A stretch of DNA of 64,000 nt from M3007 sp964621185 (GTDB taxonomy: Bacteria > Bacteroidota > Bacteroidia > Chitinophagales > Saprospiraceae): positions 51,044 to 115,043 of the forward strand of contig CAZULM010000011.1 of NCBI GenBank assembly GCA_964621185.1, given 5' to 3'. Under the pieces are notes generated by a model that worked only from the letters and a program-made list of their open reading frames with translations, had not been told where the DNA came from and ran no database searches. Each line of letters opens with the position of its first letter. The stretch's first letter is position 1. This document shows, in pieces, positions 1 to 7,449 of this stretch. A program made the translations under genes and the position numbers.

Positions 1-108
1 ATATATATTTATCGGTTCAACCTTCGCCTAACTATTCATAAACGAATATTTCTCCCATTCGGTCGAAACATCGTTTATGGTTTCGTTGGATGCAAAAAAA
101 GATAAAAA
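1..108. other. Left-edge noncoding stretch
   Basis: I see no convincing gene here. The stretch is AT-rich and precedes the first hypothetical gene. Short antisense frames crossing it look like chance frames opposite that gene. Confidence 0.5.
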
Positions 109-615
109 ATGAATGAGAATAATATAAAGATTAAAGTCGCAGTGATAGGAGCAGTTGCCGTTGTGCTTGCTGCAATAATTGGATTGCTCAAATGTAATTC
201 CGAGGAACCTCCAAAGACAGAGCAGAAGCAAGAAGTAAATATTACCAACCAACCTGTGATTGAGATAATGTTTGATAGCAATTCTCAAAACAAGATAAAT
301 AATAATATCACAAAAGATAAAGATAGGATAGGAGAAAAACATAATCCATCTCTACCCATAAAAAAAATATCAAAAAAAGACTTTAATAAATTTATTAAAA
401 TTGGGGAGGGATATCTTAACGACGTGCGGGGGAATGAAGAAAAAATTAAAGAATGGGAGAGAAACTGTTTGGCAATTTTAAGTTCTGTGAACCCGCAGAA
501 TGCGATAGAGTATAATAAATTTAAGAATCAATACAACAATAATCCACCTGAAAAAAATATAGTTGATACACTTCTTCTACTATTGAAAACAGAAAAAGAA
601 AAAGTGGTTGACTAA
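109..615 (+). CDS. Hypothetical single-pass membrane protein
   Basis: 168 residues and no family recognised. A hydrophobic helix at about residues 9-27 (VAVIGAVAVVLAAIIGLL) is preceded by lysines, so it reads as an N-terminal anchor rather than a cleaved signal. The rest is polar and Asn/Lys-rich, with a Lys/Glu-rich, probably helical C-terminal half. Base composition is clearly more AT-rich than the conserved genes further right, which suggests acquired DNA. It ends 33 bp before the next + strand gene, so co-transcription is possible. The start is the first ATG after an A-rich run. The function is unknown, and the hydrophobic segment is the only structural evidence. Confidence 0.6.
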   Translation: MNENNIKIKVAVIGAVAVVLAAIIGLLKCNSEEPPKTEQKQEVNITNQPVIEIMFDSNSQNKINNNITKDKDRIGEKHNPSLPIKKISKKDFNKFIKIGEGYLNDVRGNEEKIKEWERNCLAILSSVNPQNAIEYNKFKNQYNNNPPEKNIVDTLLLLLKTEKEKVVD

Positions 616-647
616 TTCACCAATTTTTTAACTAAATATCTTCAAAA

Positions 648-1250
648 ATGAAAACGTTTGCCCTCCAGGTGCTAGTTGCATCCCTTTTGTCGACAATTGC
701 ATTTTCCAATTCTATGCTTGCCCAAGCAAAAGATACATTGGACATTGGCAATGAATTTATTCCAGCAGGATACATGGGCTGTGTGAACAACATCAACATT
801 GACCCTGCATGGAGTACAAACCCCAAAACTGGCCCCCTGTGCTTTAAAGTCTCATATATGACCACTTGCTCCAATCGTTGGGCAGGGGTTTATTGGACAA
901 ATGTTGCTGACGATAGCGGTGCAAATTGGGGACAATCAACTGGAAGGGATTTGACGGGAAAAAAGTACGCCAAAATAAATTTCTGGGCGAGAGGAGAAAA
1001 AGGTGGAGAAGTTGTTGAGTTTGGTGCATTCGGAATTGATAGCGGGAAAACATACAAAGACGGATGCCAAAAAGTAACAGTCCCCGGCAGGGTTAATGTT
1101 TTAACAACAGAATGGAAACTCTATTCTATTAAAATCCCTTGTGAAACACTTAAAAGTGTAATTGGAGGGTTTTATTGGTCAGCAAGTTGGAATTCTAATC
1201 CGTCTGGCTTGGTGTTTTATTTGGATGATATTTTCATCATTGAAGAATAA
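648..1250 (+). CDS. Secreted protein with carbohydrate-binding-like beta-sandwich
   Basis: 200 residues. The N-terminus (MKTFALQVLVASLLSTIAFSN..., ending near AQA at about residue 27) is a good Sec signal peptide. The mature part has W/Y/G-rich stretches such as WAGVYW, KINFWARGE and FYLDDIFI, in the order seen in jelly-roll carbohydrate-binding modules (CBM11-like folds end in a similar -hydrophobic-YLDD-hydrophobic- strand). Four cysteines in the mature chain may form disulfides. There is no enzyme domain, so a stand-alone binding or structural role outside the cytoplasm is inferred. The binding ligand cannot be read from sequence. Confidence 0.6.
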   Translation: MKTFALQVLVASLLSTIAFSNSMLAQAKDTLDIGNEFIPAGYMGCVNNINIDPAWSTNPKTGPLCFKVSYMTTCSNRWAGVYWTNVADDSGANWGQSTGRDLTGKKYAKINFWARGEKGGEVVEFGAFGIDSGKTYKDGCQKVTVPGRVNVLTTEWKLYSIKIPCETLKSVIGGFYWSASWNSNPSGLVFYLDDIFIIEE

Positions 1251-1293
1251 AATGCTTCCAACATCCAACACTTTGGCAGGAATTATGCAATAA

Positions 1294-1428
1294 GCCGTCG
1301 TCGCCGCTCTTTGTTCTTGCCGGGCCTTTCCGGCTCCAGGGTCTGGAGTATCTGGCGGTAGTAGTCCTCAAGCCATTCCTTGAGCTCCTCGATGGGGCTG
1401 TCACTAATCACCAGAAGTGTACCACCGG
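1294..1428. repeat. Island repeat, copy A (decayed mobile-element end)
   Basis: Shares a core of about 100 bp with copies near 3343-3433 and 5560-5670. The core holds two small palindromes, GCCGGgcctttCCGGC and CTCCAGggtCTGGAG. The - strand reads as a protein-like C-terminus ending in KNKERRRR. At 1398 it switches to a block (gtcactaatcaccagaagtg) that also forms the outer edge of copy D. A is therefore a deleted or rearranged copy. It lies upstream of the MNT/HEPN pair. Confidence 0.75.
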
Positions 1429-1585
1429 CAACACGCAAATTTTCCCGGACAAAAGCCCAATATTTTTGGCATAGCCAATGCATTCTGATTTGATCTGGCA
1501 GCGCTGTGTTTCAAAAAAATGTATCTTGCGGCGTTTGCGCCCGCTTCGCTGGTATAAAATGACCGTAGCATAAAAAAAGAAAGCA

Positions 1586-1906
1586 ATGGAATTGATAGAC
1601 AAACATAAAGATGAGTTGGACAAAGCATGTTCAACGTTCAAGGTGAACGAACTGTATGCCTTCGGTTCAGTACTTACGGATAAATTCAACCCAGATAGTG
1701 ACATCGACTTTATTGTCTCAATATTGTCGAATGACCCGATAGAATACGCAGAAAATTACTTCGATTTGAAATTCGAATTGGAAAGGATTTTCAGGAGAAA
1801 GGTAGATTTGCTTGAACAGAAAGCGATTCGAAACAAAGCCTTTGAGAATTTGGTGAACAAACAAAAACTGCTCGTTTATGCAAGACGAAATCAAGGTATG
1901 GCTTGA
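1586..1906 (+). CDS. mntA: MNT-type nucleotidyltransferase antitoxin
   Basis: 106 residues of the minimal nucleotidyltransferase fold. The signature is visible at about residues 27-43 as FGS followed by DSDIDF (GS-X(n)-D-X-D), the metal/nucleotide-binding site. In MntA/HepT systems this protein neutralises the HEPN RNase by AMPylating it. The downstream HEPN gene starts 29 bp before this stop codon in another frame, so the two are translationally coupled, as is usual for the family. The ATG start gives the full N-terminal helix before the GS motif. Function rests on family knowledge plus motif and partner. Confidence 0.85.
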   Translation: MELIDKHKDELDKACSTFKVNELYAFGSVLTDKFNPDSDIDFIVSILSNDPIEYAENYFDLKFELERIFRRKVDLLEQKAIRNKAFENLVNKQKLLVYARRNQGMA

Positions 1907-2216
1907 GGATATTGAAAAAGCCATAGCCGAAATCAACGAATTCCTGCCAGAACCAAAGGATTTTCATGAATTTGAGCAGGATGTAAAGACGAAACGAGCG
2001 GTTGAACGGAACATCGAAATAATCGGCGAGGCAATGAGCCGAATTTTGAGGACTGACCCCAACATTGCGATAAGTGATTCAAGAAAAATTGTGGACACCC
2101 GAAATCGAATAATCCATGGTTATGATTCGGTTTCAGATGATGTGATTTGGCTCCTAGTCGTTCGATATCTTCCTGTACTTGAAAAAGAAATAAAAGAATT
2201 AAAAAAGGAAAACTGA
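1878..2216 (+). CDS. hepT: HEPN-domain toxin (HepT/DUF86)
   Basis: 112 residues, all-helical, with the HEPN ribonuclease signature RNRIIH (R-X4-H) at about residues 75-80, followed by GYDSV as in DUF86 proteins. HepT toxins are RNases kept inactive by the MNT partner encoded immediately upstream. The 29 bp overlap with mntA supports an operon. The gene ends about 15 bp before repeat copy B. The length is normal and no truncation is seen, so the pair is probably functional. Confidence 0.85.
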   Translation: MQDEIKVWLEDIEKAIAEINEFLPEPKDFHEFEQDVKTKRAVERNIEIIGEAMSRILRTDPNIAISDSRKIVDTRNRIIHGYDSVSDDVIWLLVVRYLPVLEKEIKELKKEN

Positions 2217-2230
2217 TGTGTATAACCACC

Positions 2231-2440
2231 TATCTGCCGGTAGTAGTCCTTGAGCCATCCCTTGAGCTCCTCGATGGGGCGAAGGCAGAACTTGGAGACG
2301 AAGCGCTTGAGCAGGCCGGTGCTGACGTTGCGGTTGGGCTTGTAACCGTGCTGTCGGGCGGCGCTCAGCTTGCGGATCGGCTTGGCTAAGGGCTGCTCAA
2401 CACCGCGAACGGAAAGTGCCGGGGGGCATCCATATAAGTA
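2231..2440. repeat. Island repeat, copy B
   Basis: Matches copy D from tatctgccgg through catccatataag, in the same orientation, but lacks the outer part of the core. Read on the - strand it continues a protein-like frame (RKLSAARQHGYKPNRN...). Many differences from copy D are conservative at protein level, so the repeat descends from a coding sequence, probably a transposase C-terminus. The family is not identified. It separates HEPN from the next toxin-antitoxin pair. Confidence 0.75.
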
Positions 2441-2527
2441 CGCAATGGGCAGGTGACATGATTGGTGGTATTTTTCAAGATGCGATCCACCTACAAAATA
2501 TGGTGGAAAAAACTGTGCGCTCTGGAA

Positions 2528-2558
2528 TTGTCCGGAATCCCGAAAAAATGTATATTTG
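2528..2558 (+). promoter_or_regulatory. Bacteroidota sigma-ABfr-type promoter for the antitoxin/PIN pair
   Basis: TTG at 2528-2530, a 20 bp spacer, then TATATTTG at 2551-2558, matching the TTG / TAnnTTTG consensus. The antitoxin ATG follows at 2577. The promoter lies between repeat copy B and the operon, so the cassette carries its own promoter. Confidence 0.7.
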
Positions 2559-2576
2559 TGTTTAAAAATACTTGAA

Positions 2577-2783
2577 ATGACTATTCAAAGAATTGATAAT
2601 CAGATAATTATTTCACTTCCTGACTCGATCGAATTGGAGGGTGTTCAACGCCTAATCAACTATTTGCTGTACAAAGAGGCCACGAAAGACAGTAAAGCAA
2701 AGCAGGAAGACGTAGATAAATTGGCTCGCGAAGCGAACAAACAATGGTGGGCGGAAAATAAACATCGCTTTTTGCCAGAGTGA
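2577..2783 (+). CDS. Putative type II antitoxin partner of a PIN toxin
   Basis: 68 residues. The N-terminus (MTIQRIDNQIIISLP) resembles a short beta hairpin. The rest is a charged helical region ending in ANKQWWAENKHRF, typical of small antitoxins that wrap around a PIN toxin. I do not recognise the DNA-binding fold with certainty. The ATG at 2577 sits 19 bp after a strong promoter box, while upstream in-frame starts would fall in the promoter. The toxin's GTG overlaps this TGA (GTGA), giving tight coupling. Function is inferred from size, partner and overlap. Confidence 0.7.
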   Translation: MTIQRIDNQIIISLPDSIELEGVQRLINYLLYKEATKDSKAKQEDVDKLAREANKQWWAENKHRFLPE

Positions 2784-3223
2784 AGTTCGTCATTGACACT
2801 AACATAGCCTTCAGCGCCGTCTTGAACACCGAAAGTAAGATTGGCGACCTGATTATGAACTCCCATGGGATTTTTGAATTCCAGGCTTGCGATACGCTGC
2901 GCTCCGAGTTAAGAAAGCATCGTCCCAAGCTGCTTGAGCTTTCCAAAACATCTCAAGAGCAATTAGACCAAGCTGAATATCAGATATTGAATTGCCTGGA
3001 ATTCACCAATGAAGCGCTTATACCCTTTGAGTTTTGGGTAAAAGCGGCCAACCTCGTTAGGGATATTGACATGGACGATATTGCATTTATAACCCTCGCT
3101 GAATTCCTTGGCATAAAATTATGGACTGGCGACAGAGAGCTGATGAAGGGCCTGGTCAAAAAAGGATATACCAACTTCGTCACAACAGACGAGCTCTACA
3201 AGCTACGGGCCTTACTTGAATAA
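2780..3223 (+). CDS. PIN-domain toxin (ribonuclease)
   Basis: 147 residues. The N-terminal strand FVIDTNIAFSA carries the first catalytic Asp (D6). The central DIDMDDIAFITLAE and the later LWTGDREL supply the other acidic residues of a four-acid PIN site. PIN toxins (VapC-like) cleave RNA, often tRNA, when not bound by antitoxin. The start is GTG, overlapping the antitoxin stop. The gene is complete by family length, lies in the defence island, and is followed about 120 bp later by repeat copy C. Confidence 0.8.
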   Translation: MKFVIDTNIAFSAVLNTESKIGDLIMNSHGIFEFQACDTLRSELRKHRPKLLELSKTSQEQLDQAEYQILNCLEFTNEALIPFEFWVKAANLVRDIDMDDIAFITLAEFLGIKLWTGDRELMKGLVKKGYTNFVTTDELYKLRALLE

Positions 3224-3286
3224 TAAATTTATCATGGCAATAGCATTTCGCGCAACTTGTTGCCGTCTCAGCCCCAAAAAGCGATT

Positions 3287-3335
3287 AAAAAAAGCGGATT
3301 AAAGCCCGCGGCGGTAGTTCTTTTCATGCATATTG
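3287..3335. repeat. Secondary island repeat, copy 1
   Basis: About 48 bp beginning with an A-run and cggattaaagcccgcggcgg, ending near ttttcatgca. A diverged copy lies at 5905-5953. Both occur next to a core repeat copy (C and D), which suggests they belonged to the same ancestral element or insertion unit. Confidence 0.5.
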
Positions 3336-3342
3336 CGCCCCG

Positions 3343-3433
3343 TGCCGCGCATCAGCCGTCGTCGCCGCTCTTTGTTCTTGCCGGGCCTTTCCGGCTCCAG
3401 GGTCTGGAGTATCTGGTGGTAGTAGTCCTTGAG
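3343..3433. repeat. Island repeat, copy C
   Basis: About 90 bp nearly identical to the core of copy D, including gccgcgcatcagccgtcgtc and both small palindromes. It is truncated at the point where D continues into cattccctgaactcctcg. It lies between the PIN toxin and the Septu-like operon. Confidence 0.8.
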
Positions 3434-3509
3434 CAATTCTCACCCAAACTGGCAGGGGACGGAATTTGGTTGTGGCAAGGTGGGTGCTGTGAAAATGAAA
3501 GGATTCTCG

Positions 3510-3517
3510 TATTTTTG
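3510..3517 (+). promoter_or_regulatory. Possible -7 box for the Septu-like operon
   Basis: TATTTTTG fits TAnnTTTG and lies 18 bp upstream of the chosen ptuA ATG at 3536. No clear TTG is found at the ideal distance, so this is tentative. Confidence 0.4.
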
Positions 3518-3535
3518 CAGACAATATTTGAAATT

Positions 3536-4867
3536 ATGCACCAGCCATTCCGGATCACTCATTTGGAAATCCAAAATATAGGCCCGTTTGGCCACCTGAG
3601 TTTGGAGTTCCCTGAAAAGCCGCACGGCATAACGGGAAAGGCTGAAGTTCATATTTTGACCGGGGAGAATGGGACGGGGAAGACGACAATTCTGGAGGCT
3701 TTGGTTAAATCGATCGCTTCATACATGCCCAAGGATTTCGCCTACAAGTTCCGAACCCTCGGAAATCCCCCGATAGAAAAACCATTGGGCACAGAGGGTG
3801 CCGGTGAAAAAAGCAGCCATGATGCTAGCCTAAATGTCAGTTTCAGCAATGCCCAACATTATTCCCTTTCAAGGAATAAGGATGGAAGTTTTGGCGTGTC
3901 CACTGAAAACCTGTTTTTTCATAATTACGAGAACCAAGGGCCGGAGGCCCCGATAAGCGTCGCTTTTTTTGCCTATTCTGGGTATAGAAGCCTAGAACAC
4001 GTCGAAATAAACGGCATTAGTGAATTGACAGGGGCACCGTTAAGCCGGTCTGTTGATTTCAAGCACTCTGTCAACCCTGAGCTAATACTGAATTGGATCG
4101 CAAACACACTGACCAAAGAGGCCTTAGCAAAAAGCGAGTCCAACACCACTGCTTCAGCCCGGTTCAGGCGCGCCGTCGAAGGCATCGAAAACACTGTCTC
4201 CAGGATAATAGAAAAGAACATTCGGTTTTCTTTGGGTTATGATCCACTCGATGTCAAAGTTGAGCTAGACGGAACGGACCTTAATTTCAACACTATCCCT
4301 GATGGGTTGAAATCCATTGTTTCTTGGATTGCAGACCTTTTAATGCGCATGGACAGGGTGCGCTGGGAACAGGACATGCCAATATTTGAGCGCAATTTCA
4401 TCTTGTTCCTCGATGAAATTGAGGTTCATTTGCACCCAACATGGCAGCGGAAAATATTGCCGGCCATTCAGGAACTGTTTCCAAATGCGCAAATATTTGT
4501 CAGCACCCATTCGCCCTTTGTGGTCGGTTCTGTTGACGGAGCATGGATTCACAAATTGGAAAAGCCCAATGGCGACAGCCAGCTCGCAGTCGGGTATCCC
4601 AAGGTTTCAGAAGATGCGAAAAGTTTCCGCCTTTGGTTAGATGAGGTGTTCGATATTAAAGCACAATTCGGCGAAGGGGTAGAGCGTGATATGAACAAAT
4701 TTTATGAACTTAGGAACAGGATTCTAAAAGGAGAAAATGGCGCTACTCCAGAAAAACTTCTTGAAGTCGGCCGAATTCTAGCCGAACAGAGCTCAGAGGT
4801 AAACCAAATTGTTCAATTTGAAATTCGCCAACTCAATCGCCTAAAAGGTCTTGAATTAAGCATCTAA
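3536..4867 (+). CDS. ptuA: Septu-like PtuA, AAA/ABC-type ATPase
   Basis: 443 residues from ATG 3536. An upstream extension is open but reads through repeat DNA, so it is rejected. It begins with an SMC/RecF-like strand (ITHLEIQNIGPFGHL), then Walker A GENGTGKTT at residues 43-51. Later come ILFLDEIEVHLHP (Walker B with catalytic Glu) and STHSPF (H-loop). This is the OLD/AAA_15-like arrangement of PtuA and similar anti-phage ATPases. The HNH gene starts 5 bp after the stop, the diagnostic pairing of type I Septu. Related ATPase/HNH pairs also occur in some retrons, but no reverse transcriptase is present. The role in phage defence is inferred from family and context. Confidence 0.78.
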   Translation: MHQPFRITHLEIQNIGPFGHLSLEFPEKPHGITGKAEVHILTGENGTGKTTILEALVKSIASYMPKDFAYKFRTLGNPPIEKPLGTEGAGEKSSHDASLNVSFSNAQHYSLSRNKDGSFGVSTENLFFHNYENQGPEAPISVAFFAYSGYRSLEHVEINGISELTGAPLSRSVDFKHSVNPELILNWIANTLTKEALAKSESNTTASARFRRAVEGIENTVSRIIEKNIRFSLGYDPLDVKVELDGTDLNFNTIPDGLKSIVSWIADLLMRMDRVRWEQDMPIFERNFILFLDEIEVHLHPTWQRKILPAIQELFPNAQIFVSTHSPFVVGSVDGAWIHKLEKPNGDSQLAVGYPKVSEDAKSFRLWLDEVFDIKAQFGEGVERDMNKFYELRNRILKGENGATPEKLLEVGRILAEQSSEVNQIVQFEIRQLNRLKGLELSI

Positions 4868-4872
4868 CTCCA

Positions 4873-5502
4873 ATGAGACGATTTGTTCGCTGCGCGGCAC
4901 CTGATTTTTTTCTACAAAATGCACAACGCTGGAATGACCAGTGGAAGAAGTTGAAGCTTAAGAGCCCAGGGGCGGCTTTCCAATGGTACAGATACAATGG
5001 TCACCCTGTGAATAAGGCAATTGCACCGGTATTGGCTTCGCAAACACAAGGGCACTGTTCTTATTGCGATGCTTTCCCAATGGGACTTGCAGACAATACT
5101 ATAGATCATTTCAGGCCCAAGGGGAGCCCGGAATTTTATCAGCTAGCATATTCATGGGAAAACCTTTTCATCGCTTGTGCAGATTGCCAAACATCAAAAG
5201 CAGAAAAATTTACCCACCTTTTGTTGAAACCCGATTCAAATGATTATTATTTTGCTAGGTATTTCATCTACAATTTCAACACCCATCAAATTGAAGTTCA
5301 TCCAGGTGCGGAAGAGAATGACCAAATTCGCGCACATCATACATGCAATAAAATTTTTAGGTTAAATGAGCCTAACCGCGTTGATGCCCGCAGGATGGCC
5401 TATGAACGATGGTTCTCTCCGCGTACCAATCAAGAAGTAGATGATTTTCCATTTAGGTTTATCTTCGATTTGATTTTGAATTTGCCAAAGAATGATATCT
5501 GA
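4873..5502 (+). CDS. ptuB: Septu-like PtuB, HNH endonuclease
   Basis: 209 residues. A zinc-ribbon HNH core is visible: HCSYC at about residues 55-59, then IDHFRPK, an Asn in the WENLFIAC segment, and a second C-x2-C (CADC). The spacing fits the TIGR02646/PtuB group of HNH nucleases. In Septu the nuclease acts with PtuA to cleave nucleic acid on infection. The gene is 5 bp downstream of ptuA and surely in the same operon. The stop codon abuts repeat copy D, as if the element boundary coincides with the cassette end. No truncation is visible. Confidence 0.8.
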   Translation: MRRFVRCAAPDFFLQNAQRWNDQWKKLKLKSPGAAFQWYRYNGHPVNKAIAPVLASQTQGHCSYCDAFPMGLADNTIDHFRPKGSPEFYQLAYSWENLFIACADCQTSKAEKFTHLLLKPDSNDYYFARYFIYNFNTHQIEVHPGAEENDQIRAHHTCNKIFRLNEPNRVDARRMAYERWFSPRTNQEVDDFPFRFIFDLILNLPKNDI

Positions 5503-5833
5503 GTGTCACTAACCACCAAAAGTGTTCCACCAATTTGCACCAAAAGTGTACCATTGCCGCGCATCAGCCGTCGTCGCCGCTCTTTGTTCTTGCCGGGCCT
5601 TTCCGGCTCCAGGGTCTGGAGTATCTGCCGGTAATAGTCCTCGAGCCATTCCCTGAACTCCTCGATGGGGCGAAGGCAGAACTTGAAGACGAAGCGCTTG
5701 AGCAGGCCGGTGCTGACGTTGCGGTTGGGCTTGTAACCGTGCTGTCGAGCGGCGTTCAGCTTGCGGATCGGCTTGGCTTAGGGCTGCTGCAACACCGCGA
5801 ACGGAAAGTGCCGAAGGGCATCCATATAAGCAC
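5503..5833. repeat. Island repeat, copy D (longest; decayed insertion-element end)
   Basis: The fullest copy. The left edge has two subterminal repeats, caccaaaagtgttccacc and caccaaaagtgtacca, resembling multiply repeated IS21-type ends. Next comes the palindromic core, then about 200 bp that on the - strand encodes a basic protein end (RKLNAARQHGYKPNRN ... KNKERRRR). An in-frame TAA and the lack of any full-length transposase show it is a remnant. The family assignment is an inference. Confidence 0.7.
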
Positions 5834-5904
5834 GAAGGGGGACGGCATGATTCCACCCAAATCCGGTAAGTTTTCGCCTGGATACCAGAACTCCGGTCAA
5901 ATTG

Positions 5905-5953
5905 AAAAAATCGGATTTAAACTCGCCGCGGTTGTTTTTTTCATGGAATTTGC
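5905..5953. repeat. Secondary island repeat, copy 2
   Basis: A diverged copy of the block at 3287-3335: A-run, cggatttaaactcgccgcgg, then a T-run and catggaattt. It follows core copy D at about 70 bp, whereas copy 1 precedes core copy C. Confidence 0.5.
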
Positions 5954-5999
5954 TCTATTTTGTATGCTAAATTAATCGCTACGACTAAAAAAAGGTATC

Positions 6000-6227
6000 A
6001 TGTTAGCTGACCTAATTACCATATCACCTGAAATACAAAGCGGCACACCTGTATTCGCAAAGACACGTGTGCCTGTGAAGATTTTGTTTGACTATCTAAA
6101 AAGTGGGGATACCATTGAAGAATTTCTCCATGATTATCCATCTGTCAAGCGGGGACAATTTATCCAATTACTCGCGCTTTTAGAGCGCCATTATACCTAC
6201 ACCGAGCATGAAGAAAATATTGCTTGA
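6000..6227 (+). CDS. DUF433 antitoxin-like protein
   Basis: 75 residues, the normal DUF433 length. The family pattern is clear: ISPEIQSGTPVFAKTRVPV, then LFDYLKSGDTIEEFLHDYPSV, a winged-helix-like DNA-binding domain. DUF433 proteins are usually the first gene of a pair with a DUF5615 PIN-like toxin. Here the next frame starts inside this gene (ATG 6208, overlapping 20 bp) and begins exactly like DUF5615, but is cut short. The antitoxin is therefore probably an orphan. Confidence 0.82.
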   Translation: MLADLITISPEIQSGTPVFAKTRVPVKILFDYLKSGDTIEEFLHDYPSVKRGQFIQLLALLERHYTYTEHEENIA

Positions 6228-6360
6228 TGAGAATCTACCTCGTCCACCCGCCAAATTGTTTACTATTCTACTTGAAGTCGTTTCCGTTCATGATATCGCT
6301 ACAATGTTTTTTCACCCTACTCCTCATCACCACAGCCATATTCAGCATCCCGTCCTGTAA
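6208..6360 (+). pseudogene. Truncated DUF5615 (PIN-like) toxin
   Basis: 50 codons from ATG 6208. The first 33 residues match the family start (MKKILLDENLPR...KLF...VVSVHDIA), including the conserved LLDENLP with the catalytic Asp. After about residue 33 the frame runs into unrelated DNA and ends in PHHHSHIQHPVL. Family members are about 110-120 residues, so roughly the last two thirds is missing. The join falls close to the start of the next gene (6290), consistent with a deletion or insertion that removed the toxin catalytic half. Confidence 0.75.
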
Positions 6361-7156
6361 AAAAACAGCGCTGTTCGACCTTACCCTTACCGGGTTTCAG
6401 TACGATGCAAGTTACCCCGGCAATTGTTGGGTTATTTTTCACGAAGCGGGTGGGAAAGTACTTGACGTACAGCGTTTTTATCCCACGGAGGATGTGCATG
6501 ATTACCATTTCAGTACGGATGCCCTCGACGCTACGGGCACATGCTACCTGACCATTGCGGTACACCGGCTTAGCAACGGTTTTTTGTCGCTAAACACCAT
6601 ACCAAACATCGTCGCTGGACAACACCCGCTCGTGCAGTATCTCAATGTATCCCAATCTAACAGGAATTGCATCAAGATCTCCTGTGATTTCACCATCCAG
6701 AACCCGCCTGAAACGGAGTATTTTTCCTGTGGGTCCGGCGACAAAGTGATATTTTCCACCCAACCACCGAATCTAAAGGCATTGATCAGTGCGAGCAGCG
6801 GCGGAAGTGGCATTGCCCTGACCTTGAAAGCCAAAAACCAGGCCGATCCGAGGTTCTATTGGCTGCCAGATAACGGCAACAGCTTCCTGATAGATACGCT
6901 GGATTACAATGATTTTGCGCTAGACTGGCCCGTCTCCGATTTCAGTTTCCCGTTTCAGTCCAAATGGCAATACACGGTATGCGGGGTTACCAAAGAAGGA
7001 GACGAACCGGTGTTTGGGTATCTGGGCAGCAAAGAGGCGAAGAACAGTGATCCACTGTTGAATCATTTCAGCATCCGCCGGCCGGGACAAGTTCCATTTA
7101 CCAGTCTGTGGGTATCGGCATTTGATATATCTTATGCGTGTCGCCTCCACAGGTAG
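6290..7156 (+). CDS. Putative lipoprotein of unknown function
   Basis: 288 residues from ATG 6290. A hydrophobic segment (FFTLLLITTAIFSIPSC) ends in a lipobox-like Cys, so outer-membrane lipidation is likely. The body is beta-rich with several cysteines, and no domain is recognised. An upstream in-frame ATG at 6224 would translate the broken toxin DNA, so the later start is preferred. The 5' end coincides with the truncated toxin, so the true N-terminus may also have been altered at the junction. Confidence 0.55.
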   Translation: MISLQCFFTLLLITTAIFSIPSCKKTALFDLTLTGFQYDASYPGNCWVIFHEAGGKVLDVQRFYPTEDVHDYHFSTDALDATGTCYLTIAVHRLSNGFLSLNTIPNIVAGQHPLVQYLNVSQSNRNCIKISCDFTIQNPPETEYFSCGSGDKVIFSTQPPNLKALISASSGGSGIALTLKAKNQADPRFYWLPDNGNSFLIDTLDYNDFALDWPVSDFSFPFQSKWQYTVCGVTKEGDEPVFGYLGSKEAKNSDPLLNHFSIRRPGQVPFTSLWVSAFDISYACRLHR

Positions 7157-7449
7157 ATGCGAAAGAAGTTTGAGGGAAATTCCGGGATGGTTGGGGATTT
7201 TGAATTTGCCGCTTACATTTGTAGGATTTATATACCCAACGGAAAGTGGTTTGCGAAAATGTCAATAGTGTCCCAAAAAAAGTGGGCTAGCCTCCTGTGG
7301 TCTTCGCTACCCTTTCCCCAAAATGTCTTACCCAGCGCCGCGCTTGAACAAGCGCAGTGCTTTTGGCAGCACCATACAAATTCAAGCTTTGAGAAGCACC
7401 GGTGCATCTATAAAAAATACGCCTTATGGAAATTAAACAAGAAAAAAAG
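7157..7449. other. Intergenic stretch before the sulfatase
   Basis: A 98-codon open frame here has no recognisable protein features and is not called. The block near 7230-7265 (tatacccaacggaaagtgg) recurs in diverged form near 13590-13626, so it is probably an old repeat. Confidence 0.4.

Noticed and set aside
3257..3535. N-terminal extension of the Septu ATPase
   Set aside because: The open frame upstream of 3536 translates repeat copy C and has no family similarity; the -7 box lies inside it.
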